Below the pieces are notes generated by a model. The model was not told where the DNA came from. It saw only the letters and a list, made by a program, of their open reading frames with translations, and searched no databases. DNA of 64,000 nt from Thysanoteuthis rhombus (lineage: Eukaryota > Mollusca > Cephalopoda > Oegopsida > Thysanoteuthidae), in NCBI GenBank assembly GCA_963457665.1, contig OY735224.1, forward strand, positions 40,549,329-40,613,328, written 5' to 3'. Positions within the stretch are counted from its first letter, which is position 1; the number at the start of each line of letters is the position of its first letter. Of this stretch, positions 32,831 to 45,289 are shown in pieces. The position numbers were made by a program, and so were the translations under genes.

Positions 32831-33084
32831 ATAAAAAAAAAAGGAATATTTTGATTTATATGATTTATAGTGATCAAATGAGATTTTAAATTCATTGAAT
32901 ATTTCAATTCATAGTAATAAATGGTGCATTGTTGCTAGAGGTATGGAATTAAGGTAACTCTAGAAAAGACAGTTTTGAGCTCTGTAGGAACTACAGAAAA
33001 TCCCTTATTTCATAACCTTGTAGTATCTGTATTGCTAGATCAATTATCATCTGATTACAATTGAAGTGCATGTGTGTTAATTCA

Positions 33085-33345
33085 ACAACTGGCTCCTGTA
33101 CAAAGTTAACATTCACCAGATATATTCAGCCAGCTTACAAAGCTAATGATCATAATAGACGTTGTTTGAAGTGCTCAAGAAATCTAATAAAAAAAAAAAG
33201 ATTGAAATCTCATGGTTTCTATAAATTATCACCCTTGACTTCTGCTCTTTAAAATCATCTAAATTTTAATATAAAATACTTAGATAAGCATCACTGAAGA
33301 AAAGTAACTGAAATATTTGATGCCATAGTTTCGTATGACAGATGG
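33085..33345 (+). repeat. Dispersed repeat family I, copy 2
   Basis: It has 'aaagttaacattcaccagat', 'atattcagccagcttacaaa', 'ctcaagaaatctaataaaa' and 'gccatagtttcgtatgacag'. Same order as 37480 and 53050. Confidence 0.55.
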
Positions 33346-34208
33346 AAAATTATTGTACATGACAATTATGGTAGGCTGCTTCACACACCATAAAGTCCGG
33401 CCCTTCCAATCTTAATTAAGTAATCTGTAATTATTAAACTCTTCTTTTTCAAGGATTGTGTCAGTGATTCTGAAATGAATAATTATCTAAACAAGTATCT
33501 TAATCTTTGTTTTAAACAACATTTTAACAGATGCACTCTCAAACCATTTTCAAGTGCACATGGCATCTGCCAATACTTGATTCTTATCCACAACTTATCT
33601 TTTCTTAACATAAGTCCACAAATCTTTTACAATATAAATTGTTCTGATTTGAGTTGTAGAGATTAGGGACAAAATTCTAAAATAAAAGATGCAACAGACA
33701 TTTGATAAAGACCAGAGAACACAGCATCCAAAAGGATAAGATACTATTCTGAATAATTCATAGAATAATGGTTCATCAGGTGAACCAGTGGAAATCCATG
33801 GGTATTGACAACTAAGACTATCCCTCATCTCATGCCTCTGCTCTTCAACCTTTTCTTTATCTTTTCATTCTCTCCCTTATCCCTTCCAAACCCTGTTGCC
33901 TATCTAAATGCTATACAAGCTTGGATTAATTTCATTTATAAGAAAAGAATAAGGAATGCACAAATTATTTTCTACTGCATCCTCCCTTTCATCTTTCTTT
34001 TGCTCTATCTCTACAGAAAGAATTTCAATGTATAACTATTTTGACACCTCGCCATCTCTCCCAGCTTTTCAATTTTTCATTCATTGTCTTTTAATAACAA
34101 ATACTTCACCTGTTCTTAGAGAAGAGCCAGTTCCATGCCTGGAAAAAGAGCAGGGATAGTGAAGGTTTATGGATCCTCTCAAAATAAATAAAAAGAATTA
34201 TTAAAATC
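33346..34208. other. No gene; pyrimidine-rich piece resembling W
   Basis: Near 33833-33900, 'ttcattctctcccttatccc' resembles the start of the W copy at 32.5 kb. The short frames around 33475-34159 have no recognisable motif. Confidence 0.4.
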
Positions 34209-34571
34209 AAGGTCTGGATGTTAACTCAATAGAAACTGTCACTTGACCAATGTCTTTTCATGCCATGTTGGGGATGATCAATAAATAAGTTACTTCTCTC
34301 ATTATCAGGATTTCATACAGGCCAATCATCAAGTTTTTTCCCTGATTTCAATCATCTATTAGTTTTCCAGATAGGGTTATGCATATTCAGGGAAGGACTT
34401 CATGCTCAATTAAAAATGTTTTTTCCAGACAAAAGGAGCGTATATTCAAATTTCGAGCCTTCCAGCTTCATTAGTGCAACCTGCACAAATAATACATACT
34501 TACATAGCCAGCCCAGCAGAACCACTCAAAAACTGAAGAAATCCTATGTTCACCAGTGAATTGACAGTTTG
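34209..34571 (+). repeat. Dispersed repeat family A, copy 4
   Basis: It has 'aaggtctggatgttaactca', 'catgccatgttggggatgat', 'caataaataagttacttctc', 'agcttcattagtgcaacctg' and 'catagccagcccagcaga', ending 'ttgacagttt'. Confidence 0.75.
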
Positions 34572-34837
34572 TAATTATCTTCATTGTGATAAGAAAATGA
34601 CTGATATCACTTACCAAGTATATCAATGTATATCATATTACTTGGTATTATACATTTGTATGGGCAAGTTCTTTTCTGTTTGTGTATTATCAGAATAAGA
34701 AAAATTCAGAAAAAACAAGGTCATTTTTTATTAAATTTTATAAGTACACCAGTTCAGATATTTAAGGCATGGATTTTTGGTCAAACATTGTGAGACTTCA
34801 GAATAAGAATTAAAAGTGAGCAGAACTATTTATATCT

Positions 34838-34927
34838 GCCACTTCGCAATACTAATAGTTCTCAAACAAAAACAAACTCCCTGCCACTTGTAACAATAAT
34901 GTTTGAGAACTAATAGTATTAAGTGGC
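34838..34927. other. 90-nt hairpin, precursor-miRNA-like in shape
   Basis: The left arm 'gccacttcgcaatactaata' plus 'gttctcaaac' (34838-34867) is the inverse of 'gtttgagaactaatagtatt' plus 'aagtggc' (34901-34927), with a few bulges and a 33-nt loop. Either a short MITE or a small hairpin RNA would fit. The A/T content of the arms makes a MITE more likely. Confidence 0.45.
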
Positions 34928-35019
34928 ATGCTGAATCAAAATGTTTCATTAACATGTGGCAGGGCATGGCAGAGATAAAAATTATTGCCAATTCGAAGTT
35001 CCAAAACAGCATGTTTGGA

Positions 35020-35285
35020 AGGGGGGCTTGACTTTATGACGTGCCCAAATCGTCAAGTAAAATGATTTGTTTGAAGCTGTTGTTTTGTACGGGACAAAGT
35101 ATTTTGGTTACTTCTCTTCAGCGTTGCCAATCTAGATATAAAATATCTGAATTTAGAGGATTCTAAATGTTTTATTCATCTTTATTGGATTTCTTGCAAA
35201 TTCTTGCAAACCACTGATCCGAAAAACTCTGAACTTGACACTGCCGTGTATGCTGACATATCCAGTGAAGGCTGACTTCGTACAA
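35020..35285 (-). repeat. Dispersed repeat family I, copy 3
   Basis: The plus strand shows 'ttttggttacttctcttcag', 'cgttgccaatctagatataa' and 'aacttgacactgccgtgtat', the reverse complement of the I landmarks at 53050-53330. A related minus copy is at 19225-19500. Confidence 0.5.
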
Positions 35286-35364
35286 TGACCAGTTGTCAAT
35301 TAATCGCGTTGCATACACATGTACAATGACCAATATGTACATATTCTATTCAACAATATATTCA

Positions 35365-35682
35365 TCAGTGGAACTCTTCAGGCTGAAAACCACAAGAAAT
35401 TTTAATGTCTAGTTCAAAGGGGTTGTCCACCAGGCTGAACATCCGAATTGCACTCGGAGAGTTACAATAAAATTCATTACCAGATAAGACTGAGAAAGGA
35501 TGTGTTGAGGGAACTGAACGATTTCTGAAACCAACCATGTATGCGTGAGGGTCCCACACCTTTAATCTCAACCTTGTGGGGAGGTGAATAAATAACTCTC
35601 CAGTGGAAGGGTCCAATGTTTTGAATGGTTGGTAGGATATATTTTTATCAGCAAAATCTTCACCTTTAAATGAAGTGTTCAT
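35365..35682 (-). other. 105-codon open frame, not called as a gene
   Basis: The frame has a few protein-like segments ('LRLKVWDPHAYMVG'), but its N-terminal part (35590-35665) is a family J repeat core, 'cagtggaagggtccaatgtt'. No domain is recognised. It is probably repeat sequence that happens to be open. Confidence 0.25.
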
Positions 35683-35979
35683 TAACTGACAAAAATTGGA
35701 AAAATTGCTCTGGCTAGAAAGTAGCTATAAATGGCCAAGTATTGTTGTTCATGAAAGCATATTTGGTATAATACAATACCGTTCGATTCTCTGTGAAATG
35801 ATTCATGTTAGAAATATAATGGCCTTCCACTACATTAATAGCAGTCTAATGTCTCCTGCATTCTTGATGTTAGCACATTTAGAGGTACCTCAATTCGATA
35901 CCTCGGGCTAAAATGGACCATTTTTGAAAAGAAGATGGACATATCTATAAACTTTTTCAAATATATATATATATTAGAG

Positions 35980-36110
35980 ATAGAAATCAGATTATTTTGG
36001 GGATGAACAGGAGGACCTCAGAGAATTATTATTGTTGCAAATCTTTCAGATTTTTTTTGCATTCTTTAAATCAGCAGATCTTTAATTCAATACCTTTGTC
36101 TGCAATGCAT
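35980..36110 (+). repeat. Dispersed repeat family X, copy 3
   Basis: It aligns with 57345-57480: 'agaaatcagattatt', 'tattattgttgcaa', 'cattctttaaatcagcagat' and 'aattcaatacctttgtct'. Confidence 0.5.
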
Positions 36111-37479
36111 ATTTGGGGGGAGAACAATAAGTCATAAACTTGAAGTATATATCAGATTTTATGTTCAAAGAATTTTCAGTGGATCAAACAAACCATGCTT
36201 TGGAATTCTATTGATTTGTATTCATCAAATACAATTTCCTTCTTTACTTTTCATTGTTTATTTCATGCAATAAAATTGATGTAGAAAACTGAAAAATCAA
36301 GTCACTTTTAATTCTAAGCTAGCTGGAGAAATGGTCCAGTACTCGAATTGATCACATATACTAGTTCCAAGCATATGTGTTGCTGTATTAAGTGCTTATT
36401 AATAGGAATAGTAGATACCGAACCTTGAGCAGTGACTTATTCAGTCACTATACTACTATGGGTTTGGGTATGTGTATCTGTCCGAAGAACACAGCCAAAC
36501 AAGAAGTCCAGAGGACCTTATTATTTGCAAATTGCAAAGATATTGACTTGATCTCAGGTTCCAACATAAGCTCTGTGATGTTGACTTGTGAGGACATTCG
36601 AGATCAGCAGAGGTAATTTCTGCGGATTTTCTAACCAATTCCCCAAGTTGTTTCACACCTAGAAGACTAAAATTTGGCATAGGTGTAGATCTTTTCACGG
36701 CAAAAGTAATAGTCTACGTGACAGTGATCTTAGTGGCCATTTCTAGCAAAAAAATTGAGTTAAGTATGAAGTACAAATATGTTTTCTACCTCACCAATAG
36801 ATTCAATAAACAGGGTGGTGCTGTCTTCCAAGGTCACCAGAAGTCAATTTTGGATTTTAATATCTTCATTTCAGCCATATTGCAGTTACAAAATTACTTG
36901 GTATTCTGCTAGTTTATTATTCTTGTTATAGTAAGCAGGTAAATACCTTTTTTATTTTCTGGTTTTTGTGTTGCAATCGGGTTTTGTTTGATAATGATCA
37001 TCCTCAATGTAGTGTAATGTTGCAGCAACAAATGTTAAGCGAAGATAAATTACAGATGGCAATTGTCCTGTTCTTGCAAGTCAACTTGACATCTTCATGT
37101 CACAAAGTGATGGTAGCTGTGTGAGTGTTCCCAGATGTAGTGTCTGAAAACTCTGTAATCACAACTTCTGGCTGATGATGAAAGTTAGTATATCAGTGAA
37201 TCTTCTTAGTATTGCATATTGAAATACTAACCACACAAATTTAGCGTTTATGCTTTGATACCTATGTGCATGCATGTATATAGGTGTGAGAAACTAAACC
37301 TACTTGCATCAGTTGCATGGTGATGACCAATATCAAATTCTAAAAACTGTAAAAACGGAAGGTAGCAATAATTTATCAATAGCAGTTGAAGCACCTGAAA
37401 AGATTTTAGGCATTTAAATCCTAAGAGCTGATCAAGGTTCATTTTCAAGATTTTCAATTCTAAAATTGAAGAAATCTGT
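36111..37479. other. No gene called
   Basis: A less AT-rich piece at 36450-36700 is open on both strands for 70-80 codons, but no motif is recognised. No match elsewhere in the window was noticed. Confidence 0.35.
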
Positions 37480-37680
37480 GTATTTGTGTGTACCGCAATT
37501 ACTTGACAACTGGCGATGGTACTAAGTTGACATTCACCAGATATATTAGTCAGCACACAAAACAGTGCTGTGTCAAGTTTGAGGTTTTTTTGATCAGTGA
37601 TTCTCTAAAATCTAATAAAAAAATATTCATCTAAATTTAGTTACAATAACCTAATCTGGAGAAAAGGGCTGCTTGGAGTT
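37480..37680 (+). repeat. Dispersed repeat family I, copy 4
   Basis: It has 'gttgacattcaccagatata', 'ttagtcagcacacaaaacag', 'tgctgtgtcaagtttgaggt' and 'tctaaaatctaataaaa'. Same landmarks as 33085 and 53050. Confidence 0.6.
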
Positions 37681-37726
37681 CACTGAATTCTAATAGTAAG
37701 CAAAAGAGAATCTGGTTTGATCTATG

Positions 37727-37880
37727 CCAGTGATTCTGAATGTGGGGCACTCACCTCATTGTGGGAGGAGGGCTGAAATTTGGAATTTAGGTATAAAGAG
37801 CAAAAGAGCTTCCCATGGTTTAAAACGGAGTAGTGGTAACCGATTAATTCCTAATAATAAAATCTTACTATAATTCACCA
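37727..37880 (+). mobile_element. hAT-type element, left end
   Basis: The start 'cagtgattctgaatgtgggg' fits the hAT end (CAGTGGTTCT.AA.TGTGG). The next 150 bp align with the left part of the element at 13147 ('gctgaaatttggaatttagg', 'aagagcaaaagagcttccca', 'gattaattcctaa'). The right end was not found. Confidence 0.55.
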
Positions 37881-38139
37881 AATGTGTAACATCATAAAAC
37901 TCGAGAACAACCAGAGCTATGGCCACAAAACTCTATGGTTACTTATGGGACCCTGGAGCATATTTTTAGCAAGTCATGTTTTGAAATGAGTTTTTGAGAG
38001 GGGTGATTTTTTTCAACAAAGTATTTGTATCTTTTCAGATTTTTTTTCCTAGATTCAAAACTAAATTTTGATTTATACTTTACAAATTCATGATCTGTTG
38101 CATCAATGGGCAACTGATTTATTATAAGTGTGACAGACA

Positions 38140-38905
38140 GGGTATGAAGGAAGAGGGGAAAAAAGAAAGTTAGAAAATGTAGAAAAAGTTTGATATGAAG
38201 GAGGGACTGGAGGCTGCTACTGATACTATAAGTGTGACAGATATGGTCTTATACATTTATGTGTGATTTGGAAATAAGGTGATTGCTCATCACCATCTTA
38301 AATATCAAACTATAAACAGATTAGGATGCTTAACTAGTGATTCAATTTGACCTCTCTTTCAACACTTACCTATCACTGGTAATGAGTGTTTTAAAATTAT
38401 TTTTACTTACCAGTCATTCTCAATATCGCCCCCAAGGAGATGGAAGTTGAGCTGAGGTGGGCGATAGATTGTCACATACAATTTCACTGAACTTAAAAAA
38501 ATATCAAAACATTCTGTTGCGCTGTATTTTCTTGTTTATGTTCAACCAGAACAAACCAAGGATTTATAAGGATTTAAAAGAAATAAAGAAAATAATGGAT
38601 ATAATATAATATTATCTCCCATGACAAATGTTACAGACAGAAAAATAGGTCATGATGTGGCATTATATAAGTAGATTAAAAGTAGATTTATAGGTAAGGA
38701 GGACTGGTTTTCTGATAAAAACAATGTTTTGCTCATAAGCTAGATCAATTTCAAGTCACAAAACAATCAGAGGGTAGGAAGGGAGTGAGTAGAAAAGAGT
38801 TAAGTGGTTTTAAAAGAAGAGAGAAGAAAAAGCAGTATAGCTAGAATGGGGCTGGTGGCTGCTACTGATATAATGAGTGACAGACACGGTTCTTATATGA
38901 ATGAA
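38140..38905 (+). repeat. W-like purine-rich repeats with a shared 'ggctgctactgata' block
   Basis: Two purine-rich segments (about 38140-38210 and 38770-38850) resemble the W tail. Each is followed by 'ggaggctgctactgatacta' or 'ggtggctgctactgatataa' and 'agtgtgacaga...tggt'. A third copy of the last phrase is at 38125-38145. This is a local duplication inside an otherwise unannotated segment. Confidence 0.45.
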
Positions 38906-39685
38906 AGAATTGCTTGGCTTCAAGCAAGAAGATTTTCTGTGGGTTTTTTATAGGAACAGGATCTTAGACAGCAGGGCCTCTATGCAGAATATCCCTCCAA
39001 TCGGTGCAAGAAAGTTTCAAGGTGAAGTATCACATGCACAAAGCCAATCCAAACCATTGAATCAGGGGTTTGCATATGAACCCCCAAGGTGGGACAGATA
39101 CAAGCATGGTCCGATGGTCAGAGGTTTCACAGGAGTTTCCTTCTGGCAGATGCCTGAACTAGTTACAGGGGTCTGCTGCCCCTTTATGGATATAATAACT
39201 GCAGAAAATGATGGGTTCATCTACAAATGGATGAATTTTACAATTATATTTCAGTGTAAATGCATTTATTACAAATAATGCATACCTATAAAAATTTTTT
39301 CTCTGTAAATTTCCTACACCTCTTCATATTTTCTTTTTGAAACTTTTAAAAGAATAAGGCAACTGAATTGTGTATAAAATGAAACTGACTTATCAACAGC
39401 CATAGTTGCTCGCCTACTTTGAGCAAACACACAGACACAAGAACAATGCTTTACCAGCATTTTGTATCTGTGTTCACAGTACCCACTTGTTTGTATTTGC
39501 TCTAGCATGACCAAAAACCAGCAAAGAAAGTGACAGGGCCTTTCATATAATATGATAAGATGATTACTGTGATTTAAAACATGAAATTATTACTCTGCAT
39601 TTCCGAATTCTTTATAACTGCATCAGGTGAATAAAATTAAGGTCAAGAAAAACAAGGCTCAAAGAATTATTCAGAAATTTTGTAA
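38906..39685. other. Unexplained segment, weak frame
   Basis: The 125-codon plus frame at 38901-39278 has no motif that I recognise. The stretch 38960-39180 is less AT-rich than average. It might be a relic of a gene or an unrecognised repeat. Confidence 0.3.
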
Positions 39686-40101
39686 ATAGGCCTGGTTAGT
39701 CACTCGAAAGAAACCATCATGTCACCAACATCTCTTGGCAGCATGCCATGTTGGGGGGGGGGGTGTTCATTAAAAAATTGAGAAAACAGGTGATCAATGA
39801 ATAAGTTACTTCTTTTGCCTTTTGTTGGATCAGATAAAGTCCAAATTTCCATAAAATGAGCATGAATGCTGCCAGGCACAAACTAAGAATCCAATTTAGC
39901 AGTAACTTATACAGTAAATTGACCCACCAAGAAAATCATATCAGGGAAATTTTCAAAAAATGAAAAAAGTTGTTTTCTTAGATCAATAAAGAGTAAATGT
40001 TTAAATTTTCAGCCTAGCTCCATTGGTGTGGCCTGTACGCATGATACATACATAGCCAGCCAAAATCACTTGAAACCTGAAGAAACACGTTGACAGTTTA
40101 G
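39686..40101 (+). repeat. Dispersed repeat family A, copy 5 (longest)
   Basis: It has 'aggcctggttagtcactcga', 'cagcatgccatgttgggggg', 'gatcaatgaataagttactt', 'gaatgctgccaggcacaaac', 'tagctccattggtgtggcct' and 'catagccagccaaaatcac', ending 'acacgttgacagttta'. A poly-G run lies inside (39756-39766). Confidence 0.8.
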
Positions 40102-40214
40102 CTGACAGTCTCTAATATAGCAGAATAGGAATTAATATGTAGTAGCCTCAAAATACTCAGCTATCAGTTTATATATAAGCCACCTAACTTTCAGTATGCA
40201 TGTATGTAAAGAGG

Positions 40215-40290
40215 GAGCTCAGAGGGTTACTCGCCACGAGAGATATAGCACTCAACCACTGTCCCACTGACTTGTGGGGGTAGTTGAGGA
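40215..40290 (-). repeat. Possible tRNA-like SINE head
   Basis: On the minus strand 'gtgggacagtggttgagtgc' resembles a tRNA D-arm/A box. The B box is unclear. Low confidence. Confidence 0.3.
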
Positions 40291-41529
40291 GAGTTGGAGG
40301 AGACAAACTGCAATGGAGAGCTACTTGAGGCAACCATCAAAAGATGGATGACCTGACACCGTCCTGCGATTGTGCACAACTCTTATTAGTCTTTAGTGCA
40401 GCAGGTGGTCCGTGCAGTCCTCCCGGCAATAAAATCTCTTCTTCGAAGGCTTCTTCTTTTATTTAGAGAAATGAAGGAAGTCATCATCGATATGGAGGCA
40501 CAGTTCAGCAGCCCAAGTCAATCAGTTTGATGGACTGCCTCAAAATTGCTATATATCCTAGGCCCTCAACTTCTTGATGGAAAGTGGTAGTACGTTTGAT
40601 TCAAATCATTATGCGAAAATAAAAAATTTAAAAACAAAACAAAAAAAAAAAACAAACCACAAATCAAAAGCCAATAAGTAATAATATGAAAGTGCAGGGA
40701 GGCCTAACAATTCCCAGGACTGAAAACACATTGGCAAACCAATTGGAATTTTGGCCAGTGCTGTTAAAGTTCACTTTGCAGTAATGCCCTTTGGAAAGGC
40801 ATGATCTACTTCTCCCTATAGATAAATAGAAGTGCAGTTGAAGATCTTTACTCCAACTTGTGCATGGGATAAACAACTCACTCCCATAAAAACCTACTGC
40901 TATGAAAACCACAATGTGGCCCTATGCTCCACAAGAAATCTACAAGAATAAATAAGACAAAACAGTCAAGGGTAAATGTTTATCTACATATACTAATGAA
41001 AATCCTACCTAAAAAGATTGAGAAAAGAAAATAGCCAATATCCAAAATATAATCACATACACACATACATCTACTCTAATATTGAAAAATGGGATTTTCT
41101 TGATTTGCTGTCCCTAATATGATTTCAAACTATGCCCTCTTCCAAGTGAAAATCCTTTTGATCCAAAATATATCAACAAATTTTTTCACCTGAATTAACG
41201 AGTAGATCACATGGAATAAAAAAGAAGAAAAATGGATCAAGACCCTTTGCAAAAAATATAGCTGTCAGTTGTTAATGGGTTCAATTCTCATTGGATCTAC
41301 CACAATTGATGCTTTGATTCAAAACTATGCTAACTAATAACAGGAACATTAGGAAGTACATAGCCGAGCAATGATCAGCAAGCTAATCTTGCCATCCATT
41401 ATTAGTTTGTTCAATCCTCATCAGATTTCTTGGTATTGATGGTCTGATATCAATTCATGCTAAGTTAATATTATACTTACATAATAAGAAGGGAGACCTT
41501 TTCGTTTTTCAATCAGTAATACACGACTC
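40291..41529. other. No gene called
   Basis: At 41270-41460 two similar segments ('gggttcaattctcattggat' and 'ttgttcaatcctcatcagat', about 130 bp apart) form a diverged duplication with a B-box-like word, perhaps SINE remnants. The minus 82-codon frame at 40664-40912 has no recognised motif. Confidence 0.35.
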
Positions 41530-41566
41530 TTTTTAGTCTAGTGGTAGTCTTGTCTAGTACACACAC

Positions 41567-41592
<26 letters not shown>
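41530..41592 (+). repeat. tRNA-like fragment and (TA)n microsatellite
   Basis: 'tagtctagtggtagtcttgt' resembles a tRNA A box; 'acacac' and about 12 TA units follow (41567-41592). Confidence 0.5.
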
Positions 41593-41602
<10 letters not shown>

Positions 41603-41604
41603 TA

Positions 41605-41755
41605 AAGGTATTACATCATCAGTCACACTATAGAAACCGCCCAAACATGGATGCAGCCAAACCAAATTTGGCATGCATACTCAATAGACATCGGGGAAGG
41701 TTTTAAAGTGAAAATTAAAATTTTTTTGGAAGGTTTTAGATGGGGTATTCTGTTT
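41605..41755 (+). repeat. Dispersed repeat family U, copy 3
   Basis: It has 'cccaaacatggatgcagcca', 'aaccaaatttggcatgcata', 'tcggggaaggttttaaagtg' and 'tttttttggaaggttttaga', the same order as the pair at 18255-18545. Confidence 0.65.
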
Positions 41756-42567
41756 ACAATATGACTTGATTGCTGGACCCTTACTTTCTGTTCAATATAC
41801 ATAAGATATATCTTTTTATTTTATATGTTGATATAATTAAGGGTTCAGAAGAGGAAGGGAACTTTTTCTCCCCTCTTAAGGGCTCAAAAATAAATGGAAC
41901 TTCTTTTCTACAAGTCTCAGAATTGTGGTCACACTCTTCTCTCAACTCCTTTAATATTCAACTTTCAAATTACCTTTATTTTCATTAATATACATTTGAC
42001 TTACCTAGTTTACTTTATAATTTGGTATTTATAGAACAAATTTTGTAATCACCCAAGACAAAAATATTTGATGGACTGAATAATTTCTTTCGATTTTCCT
42101 TGATATCTGATTTTTTTTTCAGTTGAATTTACATTTTAAAAAATCTTTCCACAATTACAATATTAGTTCTATTTACATTAAATAAAACTGTTTCACTTTT
42201 TTAATGTACAAGGACAAAAAATTCTTTCAAATATTTACAAAACTCATAATTTTCCATTCAAGTAAACAGAACTGAAAGCCTAATAAATATAATTTGTGAG
42301 TAATTACATTAAGTTTTATCCAATTTAGATAGAATCAAGAAATCTAATGCATTATAATAAATCTGGAGGATAAATACAGTTCTATTTAATTTAAATCTAA
42401 CCACACACACACCCACATGTACAACAATTCTCATTTTTCATCAACATGCTGAGTAAATATTCCCAGTAGACTGCATGCTATAGTGTAAATAGCCTGGTAC
42501 ACTGCTCGCTATAATAGCACTGAATTAATATAATATCTTACAGTAATAAAATTCAACTAATATCAAC
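41756..42567. other. No gene
   Basis: AT-rich; nothing recognised. The 72-codon frame at 41770-41988 has no motif. Confidence 0.45.
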
Positions 42568-42864
42568 ACGCCTTTCTCTTCTCTCTAACTACCCATCAAT
42601 GCAATGTACCTAATAACAGCAGGAATGGAAGAGGATGTTTATGTTTCAATGGGAGCAAAAGGGACTTGACTTTCACTATGACTGTAATTCAGTCATTTCT
42701 CCTCCCTAACAAGTCGGAAGCCTAAACATTGAAGTAAACTACAGGAATATAGACGGATAGCAAATATATTTGATAATTATAATAACAGATATATTAGTTT
42801 TATTTGCCTTTGCATGTTATTATAGTTAATATAGATACATTTGATAGATAATAAATTATATACC
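42568..42864 (+). repeat. Dispersed repeat family N, copy 2
   Basis: It aligns with 12585-12883: 'tgcaatgtacctaataacag', 'caggaatggaagaggatgtt', 'gggagcaaaagggacttg', 'caagtcggaagcctaaa' and 'tttgcatgttattatag'. Confidence 0.75.
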
Positions 42865-43257
42865 ATATATTTCGTCAGATAAGACAACACTCGAAGCAAC
42901 CAAAAATGGGGTCATCCCATAGACCAGTGACTAAACTGTGAGCTAAAACCATGAAATTCAGACTGAAATGGAAATCTATTCTTATCTGAAGGCCAACTTA
43001 TTTGTCAAAATAAATGATACTTTACTTGCACGAACATGTTACCCTAGATAAAATATTTGATAGATTTTTAGTTGTTTTATCAAAAACATTTGATAATTTC
43101 CACAGATCAAACTAGTAAGTAGAAGCTTAGATTCTTTTAGACAAGGTTTCTCTGAACTATTTGGATAATCATTCTTTATTATACCTGAACAAGTTGTAAA
43201 AGCCAAACAAGGTGGATGATAATGAAGTCAACACCAAATTTTGGATTTACTGAAGAA
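42865..43257. other. No gene; possible transposon-end motif at the start
   Basis: 42862-42935 has 'tatttcgtcagataagacaa' and 'aaaatggggtcatccca', reminiscent of the motif at 7486-7572. The rest is not recognised. Confidence 0.3.
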
Positions 43258-43400
43258 GTCTCCTTGGATGATGTAAGGGTTAGCATATCTACCTCACACA
43301 CAAAAGGTCTCAGGTTCAATTCCAGGTATGAGCAAAGAGTATGGGGGAAACTCTTCCTTAGGACTAATTTCCCACTCAGCAGCTGATGAAAAAATATTTT
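43258..43400 (+). repeat. tRNA-derived SINE (family H), copy 2
   Basis: The A box region is 'gtaagggttagcatatctac' and the B box 'caggttcaattcc' (about 43313-43325). The body 'aggtatgagcaaagagtatg' and 'ccactcagcagctgatg' matches the minus-strand copy at 56745-56895. Confidence 0.7.
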
Positions 43401-45289
43401 GTAATAGTCAAGCTCTATTCATGCTTCGTGCTGAGAAAATAAATTATTTTTTCTTTTAGTTGAAGATTCATTCATGCCCCTAGGATTTTCAATAGTAGGG
43501 GATGCAACTTCTCCGAGAGTCACCTAAAAATTATTCAGAGCTTGCAAAAATATTTGAAAATCTAGTGACTTTATTAAAAGAAAAAAAGAAAAAAAAAAAA
43601 GAAAAAAAGATCCTTAAACAAAATTGTACTCTTTCTGGTGTTTACTGTAATAATACAATTCACTAATTTTCATTTGAATAAATTCTATTTTTTTTTATAT
43701 TTTGAAAATTTGTTTCATTTTTCCTTTCTTGGAACATAGGAATTTTCTTAAGACTTTATGGTAGTTATTCGTTTCTGTTTAGTGACTGTTAAATTACAGC
43801 TAAGACTAATTATATATAGCCTTAGTACTTATTGCAATTTATATAAGGGGGCTGCCAAAAATTTTGTGTCATCAAAAGTGGTTGCAAAAGTGAGAAGCAT
43901 TGATGCAGATTTATATATTTTCTCTGAAAAAGTTTCCCCTAAAATTGACAAACATTTCCTAAGTCATGTCAACACAAGGGAGATAACTAGCATAACTTGA
44001 CTCGTAGTCAACCTAGAAGAGAATCATGATTTTTTTAGCACATTTCCTGAACTGGGAAAGAAATCTAAGATATTTTAGTCATCTAAAAAACGAAATAACC
44101 TCCACAAAACACAGATGGAAAGATTAATAGATGTCCCTAAGATCTAAATGGTATAAAAACATCAGAGAATGGACTTGATTGCAGTATGAATGTGAAGTAA
44201 GAGCAGCTATGGACAGGTGAGAGTGAGTGAAAAACTACTGTGTCATCCAATGTCAGTAGACATAGAAATTGAAGATTATTTCCTTAATAAAAATTAATTT
44301 CAAAGATCTAAAGCAAAAATGTTTTTCAGAGATACCATCAATTAAAATATCAGAAGGACCTCGATTTCTAATACTTCATTGAAAATTTCATCATCTCAGA
44401 AAAATATTAATGAATTAGAATTTTTTCATTTTAAAAGAAAGTTAAAGCCTTATAGGTCACTACCAACAATGACTACTTGGGAGGAGTCACAGCTTAGCAC
44501 TTCCTAGTCCCTTACTCATCTATATCTTTCTTGGTTCTGCCATCCTTTAGTAGATAAACAAAAGTATCATAAGTAACACAAAAATACATGTAATCACAAA
44601 AAAAGTTCATTCCTGTATGGTTACTACACTACAAGTAAACAGACTGATATTAACTTAGATGTACCACAACCAACGGCCTAGTGGTAACTTAGATGTATCT
44701 TCACTCTCCTCAAATGACCTTGACTTCAAGGGAGCATTATTATAGGTGAAAAGGAGAAAAACTGCTAACTTACCCACAAAATATCTCGGTAAGATAAGGT
44801 GGAGGCATAGAAGTTCAATCTCAAGTGATAAGCTTCTATTTGTTGTGAGGACGCTTCGGTCTCGAAGAAGCACCCTAATTTTGACTAATATTTTCCTCAA
44901 CTTGAATATGACAGGACTGAAAATAACCCGTGATTATAAGTGATCAATACATGAACTAATATTGGGGGATAAGGAATTCCCAGTATAGTGATTTATCTTG
45001 ACAAGATCATTTTAGTATAGTAGACACTCATATTATTATGAAAACATTTAGCTTTGAAATAAAAATTTCTCTCAAGAAATGTGATTAAAAATACACCGTG
45101 TGTAACGAGAAATTTATGTATACAAATTAATATAAAACAAGTCAACTTCTGTGAGGAAATTCATGGGTATACAGGTTTCTTGCCACCCAAAAGAAGAGTG
45201 TTCTTACAAAAGCCTTTCATTAATTTACATGGGGAAATTTTATTACCTTTCCCAGACCCAAATATGGTGAGGATGGCTTGTCAGGCTGA
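43401..45289. other. Long stretch without gene
   Basis: An (A)nG-rich run is at 43577-43610. The short frames at 43758-44000 (plus) and 44655-44943 (both strands) have no recognised motif. No repeat was matched elsewhere in the window. Confidence 0.4.

Noticed and set aside
38901..39278. 125-codon open frame
   Set aside because: No domain, no start or splice context, and flanked by W-like repeats; left as unexplained.
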